From CATQHB01 sp965262595 (GTDB lineage Bacteria > Chloroflexota > Dehalococcoidia > Lucifugimonadales > UBA3495), in assembly GCA_965262595.1 (NCBI GenBank), contig OZ253548.1, positions 2,604,001-2,668,000 of the forward strand: DNA of 64,000 nucleotides, written 5' to 3'. Both the position numbers and the translations under genes were made by a program. A model generated the notes under the pieces. It was not told where the DNA came from. It saw nothing but the letters and a program-made list of their open reading frames with translations, and ran no database searches. Positions 17,758-28,010 of the stretch are shown in pieces (position 1 is the stretch's first letter; each line of letters opens with the position of its first letter).

Positions 17758-18666
17758 ATGGCTTGGCAGTATCAGTTTGAGTTGCTAACTAAACCCTACG
17801 GCGGCGTTACCGAAGGCCCGGTTTGGGATGGCGAGGCTATCCGGTTTACCCACATTCCCACCAGCCGCATTATGCGCCTGGATCCCAACTTCGACACTAT
17901 CACCGAGCTGGTGAACGGCACGAATTATGTCAACGGCCTGGCTTTTGACAATCAGGGCCGTCTCTTTGGCTGCTGCTCCGGCGGGCGTTCGATCGTCCGC
18001 TTCAACCAGGATGGCAGCGCGGTTACCGTTGCCGACCGGGTGGACGGACAAAGGCTAAATACTCCCAATGACCTGGCTATCGACCGGCGGGGCCGAATAT
18101 GGTTTACCAACCCCTGGAACGCCGGCAACATTGACCCCGCCGAGCAGGAGGAACTGGACAACCGCTCGGTGCTGCGGGCCGACCCCCAGGCCGACGGCAG
18201 CTATAGCGTCACCCGCGTTACCTTCGACACCACCATGCCCAACGGCGTCCTGGTATCGCCGGATCAGCGAACCCTCTACGTGGCGGAAAGCAACAGCGAC
18301 CGGATGGACCTGAACCGGGAACTCCGGGCCTACCCGATTAAGGAGGACGGCAGTCTGGACGCCTATGTCACGCTCCATACCTTTGGCCGGGATAGCAACG
18401 CGGTGCACCGGGGCATTGACGGGATGTGCCTGGACGCCGACGGCAACATTGTAGCCACCGCCGGTTGGGAATTGGGCGGCCCCGGCGGAATGATTTACGT
18501 ATTTTCTCCCACCGGACGGGTTCTGGAGACTCACCCGATTGGCGCCAACCGGCCTACCAACTGCTGCTTTGGGGGCTCGGGCCTGACTACCCTCTACGTC
18601 ACCTCTACCGACGGCCACTTCTACCGGGCCGAAACCGACCGGGTGGGTTGGGCTATTTACCCATAA
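17758..18666 (+). CDS. SMP-30/gluconolactonase-family protein
   Basis: This calcium-dependent six-bladed beta-propeller family hydrolyses sugar lactones and related esters. The N-terminal motif TEGPVWDGEAIRFTHI supplies the metal-binding glutamate. Other conserved blocks are NGLAFDNQGRLFGCCSGG, NTPNDLAIDRRGRIWFTNP (the metal-binding Asn and Asp), MPNGVLVSPDQRTLYVAES and GIDGMCLDADGNIVAT. At 302 residues it is full length with no signal peptide, so it is probably cytosolic. The start follows GGAGGGG. It stands alone and its substrate is unknown. Confidence 0.88.
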   Translation: MAWQYQFELLTKPYGGVTEGPVWDGEAIRFTHIPTSRIMRLDPNFDTITELVNGTNYVNGLAFDNQGRLFGCCSGGRSIVRFNQDGSAVTVADRVDGQRLNTPNDLAIDRRGRIWFTNPWNAGNIDPAEQEELDNRSVLRADPQADGSYSVTRVTFDTTMPNGVLVSPDQRTLYVAESNSDRMDLNRELRAYPIKEDGSLDAYVTLHTFGRDSNAVHRGIDGMCLDADGNIVATAGWELGGPGGMIYVFSPTGRVLETHPIGANRPTNCCFGGSGLTTLYVTSTDGHFYRAETDRVGWAIYP

Positions 18667-18910
18667 AGGATATATCCGGTTCGGCCAACCGGAGCCGGAA
18701 TCCAGGTAGTTTGCCCGGGAGAGTTGGCCTGCGCTGGGGATTTCCCGGGGATTCCGGCCTGGGCCGGAAAGACGGCTTCCTGGGATTTTTGCCGCTCAAT
18801 ATGCGATCGCTCCGGGAATAGACGGCAGTATTCCACCGGCGGTTGTCCGATTTTAAGGTATAATCCTCCTTAGACGCCGGCAAACACATTATCAGGGCAG
18901 GGAATAGCTT

Positions 18911-19264
18911 ATGAATATGGACTTGCGGGGACATGGCATCGGCCGGGATCAGCTGCGTCAAGGCGGCGGTCGCGGCACCGGCAACGACCACGTGGAGGAC
19001 CTCTACGGCTGCACCGAACTCTACGTTTTCCAGCCCCCTAACAAGAAGGTAACCGGCTACGAGTCCCTGAAGCTGTTTATTGAATCCGAGGGCTGCGAGA
19101 TAATCTTTACCGCCGACGCCCCGCCGGAATTGAGCAGCTACGAGACCATGCGGATAACCCACCGCCAGGGCCACTCCATACCCAATGCGGTGGTCAAGCG
19201 GATCCATTCCTGGTCTCACCAGCGAAATTTTCTGCACAGCTTCTTCAAACCGCTGTACCGTTAA
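18911..19264 (+). CDS. Uncharacterised 117-residue protein
   Basis: Not recognised. The protein begins MNMDLRGHGIGRDQLRQGG and has a mixed core YGCTELYVFQPPNKK and EGCEIIFTADAPPEL. The end is His/Arg/Phe-rich (ITHRQGHSIPNAV, then HSWSHQRNFLHSFF). There are no transmembrane segments or signal peptide. A consensus TATAAT at 18859-18864, 46 bases upstream, suggests its own promoter, although no good -35 is seen. Codon composition matches its neighbours. The enoyl-CoA hydratase gene follows 69 bases later and may be cotranscribed. Confidence 0.6.
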   Translation: MNMDLRGHGIGRDQLRQGGGRGTGNDHVEDLYGCTELYVFQPPNKKVTGYESLKLFIESEGCEIIFTADAPPELSSYETMRITHRQGHSIPNAVVKRIHSWSHQRNFLHSFFKPLYR

Positions 19265-19333
19265 GCCGGGGCCGTCAGGCGCGCTGCCGGCTGCCGCCAA
19301 CCGGGGCGAAGAGCCGGTGTAGAGAGGAAGACC

Positions 19334-20113
19334 GTGGATTATAGCTGCATAAAGCTGGAAAAAGCCGACTCGGTTGCCACCCTGCGCCTGAACCGCCCCG
19401 ACGCCCTCAACGCCCTCAGCATGGACCTGCTGGAGGAGTTAGCGGTCGCCGTTGCCGATGTCGGCCGGGACGAATCGGTCAAGGCGTTGGTTATCCGGGG
19501 CGAGGGCCGGGCCTTTTGCGCCGGGGCCGATCTGCTGTTTTTCGATTCCACCCTTGATGACTTGTCCCGCCTCCAGCCCTACGTCCGGCGGCTGAACGAC
19601 TGCCTTTTTCAGCTTGAAGAACTGCCCATACCCGCCATTGCCGTGGTTCACGGTTTTGTCCTGGCCGGAGGGCTGGAACTGATGCTGGCCTGCGACCTGG
19701 CCCTGGCCGCCGAGGATGCCCGAATCGGAGACCAACACGCCAACTTTGGATTGATGCCCGGCGGCGGCTCCACGCAGCGCCTGCCCCGCCGTATCGGGAC
19801 GCAGCGAGCCATGGAATTGCTGACCACCGGGCGTTGGCTCTCCGGCGCCGAGGCAGCGGAATGGGGTCTGGCGCTGCGGGCCGTCCCCGGGGAGTTTTTG
19901 GAGTCGGAGCTGGAATTCCTGCTGGGTCAACTGCGCGGCAAAAGCCGCACCGGTCTGGGCTGGATTAAATCCATCGTCCGGCAGGGCAAAGACCTGCCGC
20001 TGCGGGAAGGCGTGGCCCTGGAAAACCTGGCCTTCGTGCAATACTTCGCCACCTCTCCCCATCCCCGGGAGGGTATCCAGGCCTTCAAGGAAAAGCGTCA
20101 GCCGGAGTTTTAG
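19334..20113 (+). CDS. Enoyl-CoA hydratase/isomerase family protein
   Basis: This crotonase-fold enzyme acts on acyl-CoA thioesters. The oxyanion-hole segments are RAFCAGADLLFF and VHGFVLAGGLELMLACDLAL. The second half of the active site is in FGLMPGGGSTQRLPRRIG, where the second catalytic glutamate of classical hydratases is replaced by glycine or serine. A hydratase role is therefore uncertain. At 259 residues it has normal length. The GTG start follows GAGGAAG. A second family member lies at 40781-41554. Confidence 0.88.
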   Translation: MDYSCIKLEKADSVATLRLNRPDALNALSMDLLEELAVAVADVGRDESVKALVIRGEGRAFCAGADLLFFDSTLDDLSRLQPYVRRLNDCLFQLEELPIPAIAVVHGFVLAGGLELMLACDLALAAEDARIGDQHANFGLMPGGGSTQRLPRRIGTQRAMELLTTGRWLSGAEAAEWGLALRAVPGEFLESELEFLLGQLRGKSRTGLGWIKSIVRQGKDLPLREGVALENLAFVQYFATSPHPREGIQAFKEKRQPEF

Positions 20114-20239
20114 TTTTAGCGGCTGGTTAACCGTTTATCCGTTTAATATTTGGGACGGCGGCCCGGATTTCCGGCGCTTCCGGCAAAGCCATACCGAACC
20201 CGGTTCTCTGAACTGCCCGGTTGCCGGGCGCTGACAGGC

Positions 20240-20267
20240 TTGACTTGTCGATAATTTAGGCTAAAAT
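20240..20267 (+). promoter_or_regulatory. Promoter of the SelW-like gene
   Basis: TTGACT (20240-20245) and TAAAAT (20262-20267) are 16 bases apart, and the start codon follows 43 bases later. Confidence 0.55.
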
Positions 20268-20310
20268 GGCTAGGAATCCCTAAACTCAAATGATTCTAGG
20301 AGGATTTAAG

Positions 20311-20595
20311 ATGGAAGGGAAAGTACAGCTAGAGATCACCTACTGCGTACCTTGACAGCACCACGCTACCGCCACGTGGATGGCGAATGAGTTCTTCCGA
20401 GCCTACGGCGCTGATGCCTCTATTACGATTTCTCCCCGCGGCCAGGGCATCATGGAAGTTTTTGTGGACGGCGAAAAAATCTTCGACAAGAAGGCCGAGG
20501 GTAATATCTACCCCGACCTGTCCCGCGTCCGCAAGATGAAGGAAATTATTAGCGAAAGGATTGCCAGCCTGGAACCCGTTCCGGCTGACGACTAA
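20311..20595 (+). CDS. SelW/Rdx-family selenoprotein (in-frame TGA = selenocysteine)
   Basis: Reading through the TGA at 20353-20355 gives a 94-residue protein of the SelW/SelT/SelH (Rdx) family, small thioredoxin-fold redox proteins. The N-terminus is MEGKVQLEITYCVPU, with the CxxU redox motif at residues 12-15 directly after the first beta strand, as in the family. The later GIMEVFVDGEKIFDKKAEG block (usually G-x-FEV-x-VDG-x-L/I-x-x-SK) and a C-terminal helix also fit. An AGGAGG ribosome site lies eight bases before the ATG at 20311, and a promoter lies upstream. The first downstream ATG (20380) has no ribosome site and would remove the active site, so it is not the start. A hairpin after the TGA fits a bacterial SECIS. 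The redox partner is unknown. Confidence 0.88.
20370..20385 (+). promoter_or_regulatory. Candidate bacterial SECIS hairpin of the SelW-like gene
   Basis: CGCCA (20370-20374) pairs with TGGCG (20381-20385) around the loop CGTGGA, 14 bases after the TGA. Bacterial SECIS elements are coding-region stem-loops shortly after the UGA with a G-U in the apical loop. The position, the size and the GT in the loop all agree. SelB binding is inferred. Confidence 0.6.
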
Positions 20596-20644
20596 TCATC
20601 GATACCGGCGCCAGTTGCCGGTAAAGGTGAAACCCGGCTAAAAT

Positions 20645-20671
20645 CGGCCCCTCTTCCTTGAAGAGGGGCCG
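20645..20671. terminator. Terminator between the SelW-like gene and tmk
   Basis: A 12-bp perfect stem (20645-20656 with 20660-20671) has a three-base loop and is followed by AAACTTT. It lies between the convergent SelW-like gene and tmk and may serve the former or both. Confidence 0.7.
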
Positions 20672-20777
20672 AAACTTTATGACCCGACATATCGACGTAT
20701 CAATGAGCTTGGGACAACTTCAGGCCATCGGGAATTATGACGGCAAGAAACAGGTGAAGGGAAACAGGTGAAGGGAA

Positions 20778-21518
20778 TCAGGTAGGGGGAAGCGCCTGTA
20801 GGAGCGGCGGCTTAGCCTCCGTCTGGAGGAGCTGGCCGGACGACTCTAAACGCTGCCGTACCTGAAGCCAGACTTCATTGCCGACTTCCGGCGCCGGCCG
20901 GGCGGCGTCTATCACCACCCATCTTTCCGGGTTGGCACGGGCCTGGTCCAGAAACCCCTGCCGCACCTTTTCATGAAACTCCAGGGACAAATCCTCGAAC
21001 CGCCGTCCTTCATCGGTCCGGTGCAGCGGCGTCAGACCGCCCAGACCACCCGGAGCGCCGGTTGTTTCCACGGTGAAAGCCATTTGGTGCCCCTCGGTTC
21101 GTTTCAACGCATCCGCCGGTTTCATATCCAACAGAAACATCAGGTCCGGGCTTATTCCCTGGGTGGCAAAGGCGTTCAGGGCAGTGATTACCCCCAGGTC
21201 TATACCCCGTCCGTTCCCCTGGTAAGCGATCGTGGATGCGGAAAACCGGTCGGCTACCACGGTATTGCCGGAGTCCAGACTGGGCCTTATCCGGTTGACG
21301 ATTAGCTCGACCCGGGACGCCTCAAACAGGAGCAATTCCGCTTCCGGAGTCAGCGGCCTTTCGCTCTTCAGGTACTCCCGCAGGTACTCTCCCAAGACGG
21401 TGTCGCCGGGTTCCCGCACCAACTCGCAGGGCTGGGACAGCACTCGGAGCTTATCGACGAGTATCCCGGACTGAGTGGTCTTCCCGGTGCCTTCGCCGCC
21501 CTCAAAGGCTATGAACAT
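20778..21518 (-). CDS. tmk: Thymidylate kinase
   Basis: It phosphorylates dTMP to dTDP. The P-loop is GGEGTGKT (7-14), followed by REPGDTVLGEYLR, the DRFSASTIAYQGNGRGID substrate segment (family DRY/H...QG...G) and DLMFLLDMKPADAL. At 246 residues it is longer than the usual 205-215. The extra length comes from a Gly/Pro-rich stretch after the lid region (VETTGAPGGLGGLTPLH) and a C-terminal tail. It lies downstream of the R3H ATPase on the same strand, 137 bases away. Confidence 0.93.
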   Translation of the reverse strand: MFIAFEGGEGTGKTTQSGILVDKLRVLSQPCELVREPGDTVLGEYLREYLKSERPLTPEAELLLFEASRVELIVNRIRPSLDSGNTVVADRFSASTIAYQGNGRGIDLGVITALNAFATQGISPDLMFLLDMKPADALKRTEGHQMAFTVETTGAPGGLGGLTPLHRTDEGRRFEDLSLEFHEKVRQGFLDQARANPERWVVIDAARPAPEVGNEVWLQVRQRLESSGQLLQTEAKPPLLQALPPT

Positions 21519-21655
21519 GGGAGTTGGACACCTCGCTGTTGTATTGCCGGCGCACCTGATTTATCCGACCTGCCCGGCGCATTCGGCGTATAGGGAGTAA
21601 CCGTACTGCCTGGCATTGCGGGTTGCGGGCCCTGCCGAATTGTCGTTCTACGGGC

Positions 21656-23449
<1,794 letters not shown>

Positions 23450-23450
23450 T

Positions 23451-24515
23451 TTATGCCTCCACCGGAGCCATCCCGTGACATAGCACCGGGGTGGCTACTA
23501 ATTTAACCAGCATTGTATATTGGGCCGCTGCTCTAAATCCGCAACGGTGCAGCCGCTGGCCGACCGTTTCCTGATAATCCGGAGTCAGCCACCGCTGTCG
23601 GCCCGGCCGAGCCAGTGCGACGGTCATCAGTTGAGGCAGCGCCTCCGGGTAGTCCGGGTGCACCATTATCTCCACTTCCGCATCCACGCCACTTCGTTGC
23701 GCGTTAATTCCCACCCAGCCGACAATTCGGTCCTTACATTCTATTACCCAATCCTGCACTCCGCTTTGCCGGCTCCCGCCCGGGTTTTTCCCGAAATGCG
23801 GTTCACGGGCGTCGCGCCACTGGTCAAAGGTGAGGCCCAGAGCCTCCCGAACCTTCGCCGGTGCGCTGGCGCAAAACAATTGAAATAAGGCGTATTCATC
23901 CTGGGGCAGCCGTGGCCGCAGTTCCGCCGCGGCAGATCCACCCGGAATTGCCGGGTCAGCCGGGCCGGGCCGGGCGCTATTGTTTGCCGGGTCTGCCGCT
24001 CGACCGCCATAGCCTTGCAGCAGCGTCTCGGTGAAACAGGGGAAAAAGCCGCTGCGCCGGGCCAGCTTCAGGGCCGGGTCGTCCACCGGCAGCCGCAGAA
24101 ACACTCGCTCGGCGAAACGCCAGCCAACGGCCACTATTAGCTGTTCCAGCAATTCCAGCGAATCGGAGTCGGAAAGAACCGGGGAATCAGGTCGGCCGTT
24201 ATAGTCAGTTGTCGGGCCATTATGCCGGCCGGTCAAATAGAAACCGTCAATCTCCCAGGCCCGATTGCCGGAGCGGGTACGGGCCGATACCAGTCCACCC
24301 AGCCGGATGCCCGACCAGCGGGCCAGAGCTACCCGGTCCTTGGGCTGCAAGACCGCATTTTTCCAGAGCAGGGCGCTTTGCCGCTGCCGACTCTCCCCGG
24401 ACAGGCATTCCCGAGGGCAGGCCAGATTTGGCCCGCGGGGCGCGTTAAGCAGGGTACAGCGCAGGGCATCGCTAATACGAAAAGATTGCATGGTTGGCTG
24501 CACGGTTGGCATCAC
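23451..24515 (-). CDS. Putative two-domain GNAT acetyltransferase-like protein
   Basis: This 354-residue protein looks like a tandem GNAT pair with low similarity to characterised enzymes. The N-terminal half includes ARWSGIRLGGLVSARTR and ends LKLARRSGFFPCFTETLL, a GNAT-like final segment. After a Gly/Pro/Ala-rich linker, the C-terminal half has RPRLPQDEYALFQLF, then DWVIECKDRIVGWVGIN and MVHPDYPEALPQLM. It begins at the stop of pdxT (four-base overlap) and ends within two bases of the R3H ATPase start, so it sits in the middle of a tightly packed operon. Its substrate is unknown. Confidence 0.6.
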   Translation of the reverse strand: MMPTVQPTMQSFRISDALRCTLLNAPRGPNLACPRECLSGESRQRQSALLWKNAVLQPKDRVALARWSGIRLGGLVSARTRSGNRAWEIDGFYLTGRHNGPTTDYNGRPDSPVLSDSDSLELLEQLIVAVGWRFAERVFLRLPVDDPALKLARRSGFFPCFTETLLQGYGGRAADPANNSARPGPADPAIPGGSAAAELRPRLPQDEYALFQLFCASAPAKVREALGLTFDQWRDAREPHFGKNPGGSRQSGVQDWVIECKDRIVGWVGINAQRSGVDAEVEIMVHPDYPEALPQLMTVALARPGRQRWLTPDYQETVGQRLHRCGFRAAAQYTMLVKLVATPVLCHGMAPVEA

Positions 24516-25114
24516 TCCGCCGGATTGGTGGATAAGGTCGGAGCTTCGGCGACCAAGTCCAGAAAATAGCGGTGGAGCCGGGTATCGGCGGTTAGCTCCG
24601 GATGAAAGGATGTTGCCAGCAACTGCCCCTGCCGTACGGCCACCGCCTGACCGCTGGGCAGCGCCGCCAGGGTTTTTACCGCCGGCCCCACCCGGTTAAC
24701 CACCGGGGCGCGGATGAAAATTGCGTGAAAGGGCCTGGAATCCAGCCCGGTTACTTCCAATTCCTGCTCAAAGCTGTCAATCTGACGGCCAAAGGCATTG
24801 CGCTGCACTCCGATGTCCATCAACTGCAGCGGGACCGGATCGGCCTCGGTAATTTCGTGGGCCAGCATAATCATACCGGCGCAGGTGCCCCAAATTGCCT
24901 TGCCCGCTTCGGCCATTGCCCGAATCGGTTCCCGCAGCCGGTAGATGCTCATCAGCCGACTCAAGGTAGTGCTCTCTCCACCGGGAATGATCAGGCCGTC
25001 CATTCCAATCAAATGCTCCGGCAGCCGAGCCTCATAACTGTCCACGCCCAGACGCTGCAAGGCCGCAATATGCTCGGCAAAGTCGCCCTGTACGGCAAGC
25101 ACCCCGATTCTCAA
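24512..25114 (-). CDS. pdxT: Pyridoxal 5'-phosphate synthase glutaminase subunit
   Basis: PdxT releases ammonia from glutamine and passes it to PdxS. The class-I glutaminase nucleophile is C78 in IWGTCAGMIML, the PGGESTTLSRL block is at 44-54, and the catalytic His-x-Glu is in TSFHPELTADTRLHRYF. At 200 residues it has normal length. It follows pdxS by 27 bases on the same strand. Confidence 0.95.
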   Translation of the reverse strand: MRIGVLAVQGDFAEHIAALQRLGVDSYEARLPEHLIGMDGLIIPGGESTTLSRLMSIYRLREPIRAMAEAGKAIWGTCAGMIMLAHEITEADPVPLQLMDIGVQRNAFGRQIDSFEQELEVTGLDSRPFHAIFIRAPVVNRVGPAVKTLAALPSGQAVAVRQGQLLATSFHPELTADTRLHRYFLDLVAEAPTLSTNPAE

Positions 25115-25141
25115 CGCTTTCTTATCCGCCGCCGGTATCGG

Positions 25142-26032
25142 TTAAAGACTCCGGGGAGCCAGCAATTGGTCCTGGGGTATTGACCGGGCGCTAATGCCCA
25201 CCATCGGCTCTCCCAGGTTCTTGGAGACTTCGGCCAGAATCTTGGGGTCGTTGTAGTGGGTGACCGCCTGCACTATGGAGTAGCCCCGCTCCGTTGGGTT
25301 GCCGGACTTGAAGATGCCGGAACCAACGAACACACCGTCGGCCCCCAACTGCATCATCAGGGCGGCGTCGGCGGGGGTAGCCACTCCGCCGGCGGCGAAG
25401 TTGACCACCGGCATCCGTCCCATTTCCCGGGTCTTGGTCAAAAGCTCCAGGCTAACGCCCAGGTCGCGAGCCTCTACCACCAGCTCGTCCTCCGGCATAT
25501 TGCGCAGCTTGCGGATGTTATCCTGGACCGTCCGCATATGGCGCACTGCCTCCACCACGTCGCCGGTGCCGGCCTCGCCCTTGGTGCGAATCATCGCCGC
25601 CCCCTCGGAAATGCGGCGCAGAGCTTCCCCCAAATTGCGGCAGCCGCAGACAAAGGGGACCTGGAAATCGTGCTTCCAGACATGATGCAGCTCGTCCGCC
25701 GGAGTCAGTACTTCCGATTCGTCAATGTAGTCAACGCCGATCGCTTCCAGCACCTGGGCCTCGACAAAGTGGCCGATACGGCATTTGGCCATAACCGGAA
25801 TGCTCACCGTATCCATAATTTCGAGAATAATCGCCGGGTCGGTCATGCGGGCCACCCCGCCGTCGGCGCGAATATCGGCCGGCACCCGTTCCAGGGCCAT
25901 CACGGCCACTGCGCCCGCCTCTTCAGCAATCTTGGCCTGCTCGGCGTTCACCACGTCCATAATCACGCCCCCCTTCAACATCTGGGCGTGACCGGCTTTT
26001 ACCGTGAAAGTTCCGGTTAAAACGTCAACCAT
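25142..26032 (-). CDS. pdxS: Pyridoxal 5'-phosphate synthase PdxS subunit
   Basis: PdxS assembles PLP from ribose 5-phosphate, glyceraldehyde 3-phosphate and ammonia in the DXP-independent pathway. Catalytic residues are visible as D26, K83 (VMAKCRIGHF) and K151 (RTKGEAGTG), each two residues from the B. subtilis positions. At 296 residues it is full length. GGAGGAGG precedes the ATG by six bases. It is the first gene of a minus-strand operon with pdxT, the GNAT-like gene, the R3H ATPase and perhaps tmk. Confidence 0.97.
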   Translation of the reverse strand: MVDVLTGTFTVKAGHAQMLKGGVIMDVVNAEQAKIAEEAGAVAVMALERVPADIRADGGVARMTDPAIILEIMDTVSIPVMAKCRIGHFVEAQVLEAIGVDYIDESEVLTPADELHHVWKHDFQVPFVCGCRNLGEALRRISEGAAMIRTKGEAGTGDVVEAVRHMRTVQDNIRKLRNMPEDELVVEARDLGVSLELLTKTREMGRMPVVNFAAGGVATPADAALMMQLGADGVFVGSGIFKSGNPTERGYSIVQAVTHYNDPKILAEVSKNLGEPMVGISARSIPQDQLLAPRSL

Positions 26033-26109
26033 CGCTGTCCTCCTCCAGTCAGGGCCGGAATTCCTGTATTATCTTTTTTATCGGGTCGGTTATTGTATGA
26101 TTCGATAGT

Positions 26110-26139
26110 ATTATACGCTGTCGGGCGAGCCATTATCAA
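26110..26139 (-). promoter_or_regulatory. Promoter of the pdxS operon
   Basis: On the minus strand TTGATA (26134-26139) and TATAAT (26110-26115) are 18 bases apart, about 80 bases upstream of pdxS. Confidence 0.6.
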
Positions 26140-26708
26140 TTGTCCGGCGGCGAGCGGGGCCGTTGTGATTGGGTGGATAAACTCCCTCTCTGACGATTCC
26201 CAAGCTGTCATCCCCCATGGTTTTATCCCGGCAGATTCAGTAGCCAGGAGGGGGTATGAGAACAGGGATATGGAAGCGGAGGTGTAGGTCGCCACCAGGC
26301 CCGGTAGGTATCGAAAGCCATAGGCGATTGAGGTATAATGGAGGGTAAGACCGGCGTCTCGCGCGCGTATAGGAAATCGGGCCGGGAAGGGGCCGCAACA
26401 AGATGAATGCGAAGCTAGACCACGTGAAAGCAGTAATAGCTAATTCCCGTCCTAATTGACCCCCGGCCCCGCTCACTACCAATGGGTGGAGCCGGTGGCT
26501 TATCCCTTCCCGTTCCGTGCATTAAACACCACACACCCGGCGTCTAGCAAGTATACCTCCCGGCATCGTTGGATCGAGTGGATCAAGGTGAGGCCGATAA
26601 CTGCCTTCCCAGCCTCTCTGTGGCCGTGGTGGGGATCTAATCAGCCAGAGAACCGTTATGAAACCAGAACGTGACTACAAAATCAATTGCAAACCACGGA
26701 TCGACCGC
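26140..26708. other. Gap without a recognisable gene; possible orphan promoter
   Basis: No protein-like reading frame is seen on either strand. A TATAAT at 26334-26339 with TCGAAA 17 bases upstream (26311-26316) could start a plus-strand transcript of unknown nature. The region is less GC-rich than the core genes and borders a toxin-antitoxin pair. Confidence 0.4.
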
Positions 26709-26981
26709 TTAGTAAGGGTCGGGACCAATAGTACGAGAGACCGGTAGGTCTGGGACTACAGATACGCTACGAACAAGGATCACACCGCCTTCTAGCGAGT
26801 ATGTAATCCAATAGCCGTCTGGACCGAATGCACGTGCGCCAGTTCGCCAAGGAAATGGTAACGTCTGGCCGATATATGGGTTCACTTCCAACGCTTCAAG
26901 TGCTTGTATTAGTAGCAATCGCCCAGCTTCGGGCTGGGCGATTATGAAACTCTTGGCCGAAAGGGAAATACGGACTTCCAA
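26709..26981 (-). CDS. Putative ParE/RelE-like toxin
   Basis: This 90-residue protein has the layout of a small ParE/RelE-type toxin: an N-terminal beta strand (MEVRISLSAKSF), two helices, then GARAFGPDGYWITYSLEGG and ILVRSVSV forming the core sheet. It starts with TTG four bases after the stop of the likely antitoxin gene, with GGGAGAG upstream. Similarity is at the level of pattern, and key RNase residues are not obvious. Pair context is the main support. Confidence 0.55.
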   Translation of the reverse strand: MEVRISLSAKSFIIAQPEAGRLLLIQALEALEVNPYIGQTLPFPWRTGARAFGPDGYWITYSLEGGVILVRSVSVVPDLPVSRTIGPDPY

Positions 26982-26985
26982 AATG

Positions 26986-27210
26986 CTATCTCTCCCGGAT
27001 GAGACGCTTCAAGTCTTCCAGGGTCACGTATTCACCCCTTGCAATTTCCGCTGCCCCCTTTTTGTCTGCGTCCGCACTCTCTTGTATGAATCTAATAAAC
27101 TGTTCGTCCACATGGTCGTGGGCAGCGGTTCTGGCTTTAGCGATGCTCGGTGGGTCGAGTACCAACTGTGGCCCCTGGGAAACATCGTTTATCCCTTCTC
27201 TGGTAGACAT
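26986..27210 (-). CDS. Putative antitoxin partner
   Basis: This is a 74-residue charged protein with a helical C-terminus, IARGEYVTLEDLKRLIRER, typical of antitoxins that bind ParE/RelE toxins. It ends four bases before the toxin gene. The ATG start follows an AAGGGGGA site. A weak promoter (TTGACG at 27292-27297 with TACTAT at 27267-27272, 19-base spacing) lies upstream on the same strand. The N-terminal DNA-binding part is not clear. Confidence 0.55.
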   Translation of the reverse strand: MSTREGINDVSQGPQLVLDPPSIAKARTAAHDHVDEQFIRFIQESADADKKGAAEIARGEYVTLEDLKRLIRER

Positions 27211-27468
27211 ATTATCCCCCTTTTCAGTAACGCTCTCGAAGGAAGTGCGTGGAAAACGCTACATTTATAGTATGGCATCCCACTTCCAAGTCGTCAAATT
27301 AGGTTGTTTGTTGGGTAGGGGTAGTAAACCACGAAGGGGCTTGTTGTGTCAACGTATCTTGGCGACCAACCTTCCCAGCTATGTGGTTTGGCGTGGTTGC
27401 TGTATGGGTGAGAAACTGTCTCGCCTAAGGGAAGATAACAACAACCCTCGGCCTCAGCGGTAACGCCG

Positions 27469-27696
27469 GTGATAGGGGGTCTGTTGTTCCTTGCGGTGAC
27501 GGCTGCGGTGGCGTACGGCACCTTCGCGGTCAGTACCAAGCGGCTTCACGACCTGGGCCGCTCCGGGGCGTGGACGCTTCTCTTCTTCATTCCGGGCGTT
27601 GCCCTGTTGGGCTTCGTTGCGCTGGGCGTCTGGTCGGGTACCGGGAAGCCGAACCAGTACGGCCCGCCCGTGCTAGAGGAACCCCCCGAATCATAG
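27469..27696 (+). pseudogene. DUF805 membrane protein, C-terminal remnant
   Basis: The 75-residue frame matches the second half of DUF805 proteins: a hydrophobic segment, then KRLHDLGRSGAWTLLFFIPG (family R-x-HDxGxSGWW-like motif), then a second membrane segment and a short GTGKPNQYGPP tail. The usual N-terminal part with the first membrane segments is absent upstream, so this is probably a truncated gene. The only start available is a GTG without a good ribosome site. Confidence 0.55.
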
Positions 27697-28010
27697 TGGT
27701 CTCCTTTTGGTGGCGACCGCTATCTCCGTCAGTCTAGCTTCTGACCGGCGTTCCTACCATCAAGGCAACGGCTTCCGCGTAGTCAAGGGCGCGTGGAAGC
27801 CATTGCCTTGCTTTAGAGAAGGTTGTCCACCAAACTACAACGGTGCCGGCGGCGAGCGGGGCCCACAGTTGCCGGCAGCCGCCGACCGGAGACTTTCGAA
27901 AATCCTGCTTCCGGTGTACCTCCCCTCTCCCTACGCTGGTGGTTCGACCGGCTCACCCCGGGCGGATTGTCCCGGATAAACGAAAGGCCCGCAGGAGTCG
28001 CCGAACCTAC
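27697..28010. other. Gap with repeat fragments
   Basis: No gene is seen. A GGTTCGACCGGCTCACCCCG piece of the genome's dispersed repeat lies near 27945-27965, and CCGGCGGCGAGCGGGGCC (about 27846) repeats a sequence near 26145. Confidence 0.5.

Noticed and set aside
20380..20595. A short independent protein starting at ATG 20380
   Set aside because: No ribosome site precedes it, and it would lack the first strand and redox motif that the upstream, well-initiated frame supplies through the TGA.
26456..26674. Short plus-strand frame in the 26 kb gap
   Set aside because: 72 codons without a ribosome site or recognisable motif; composition not gene-like.
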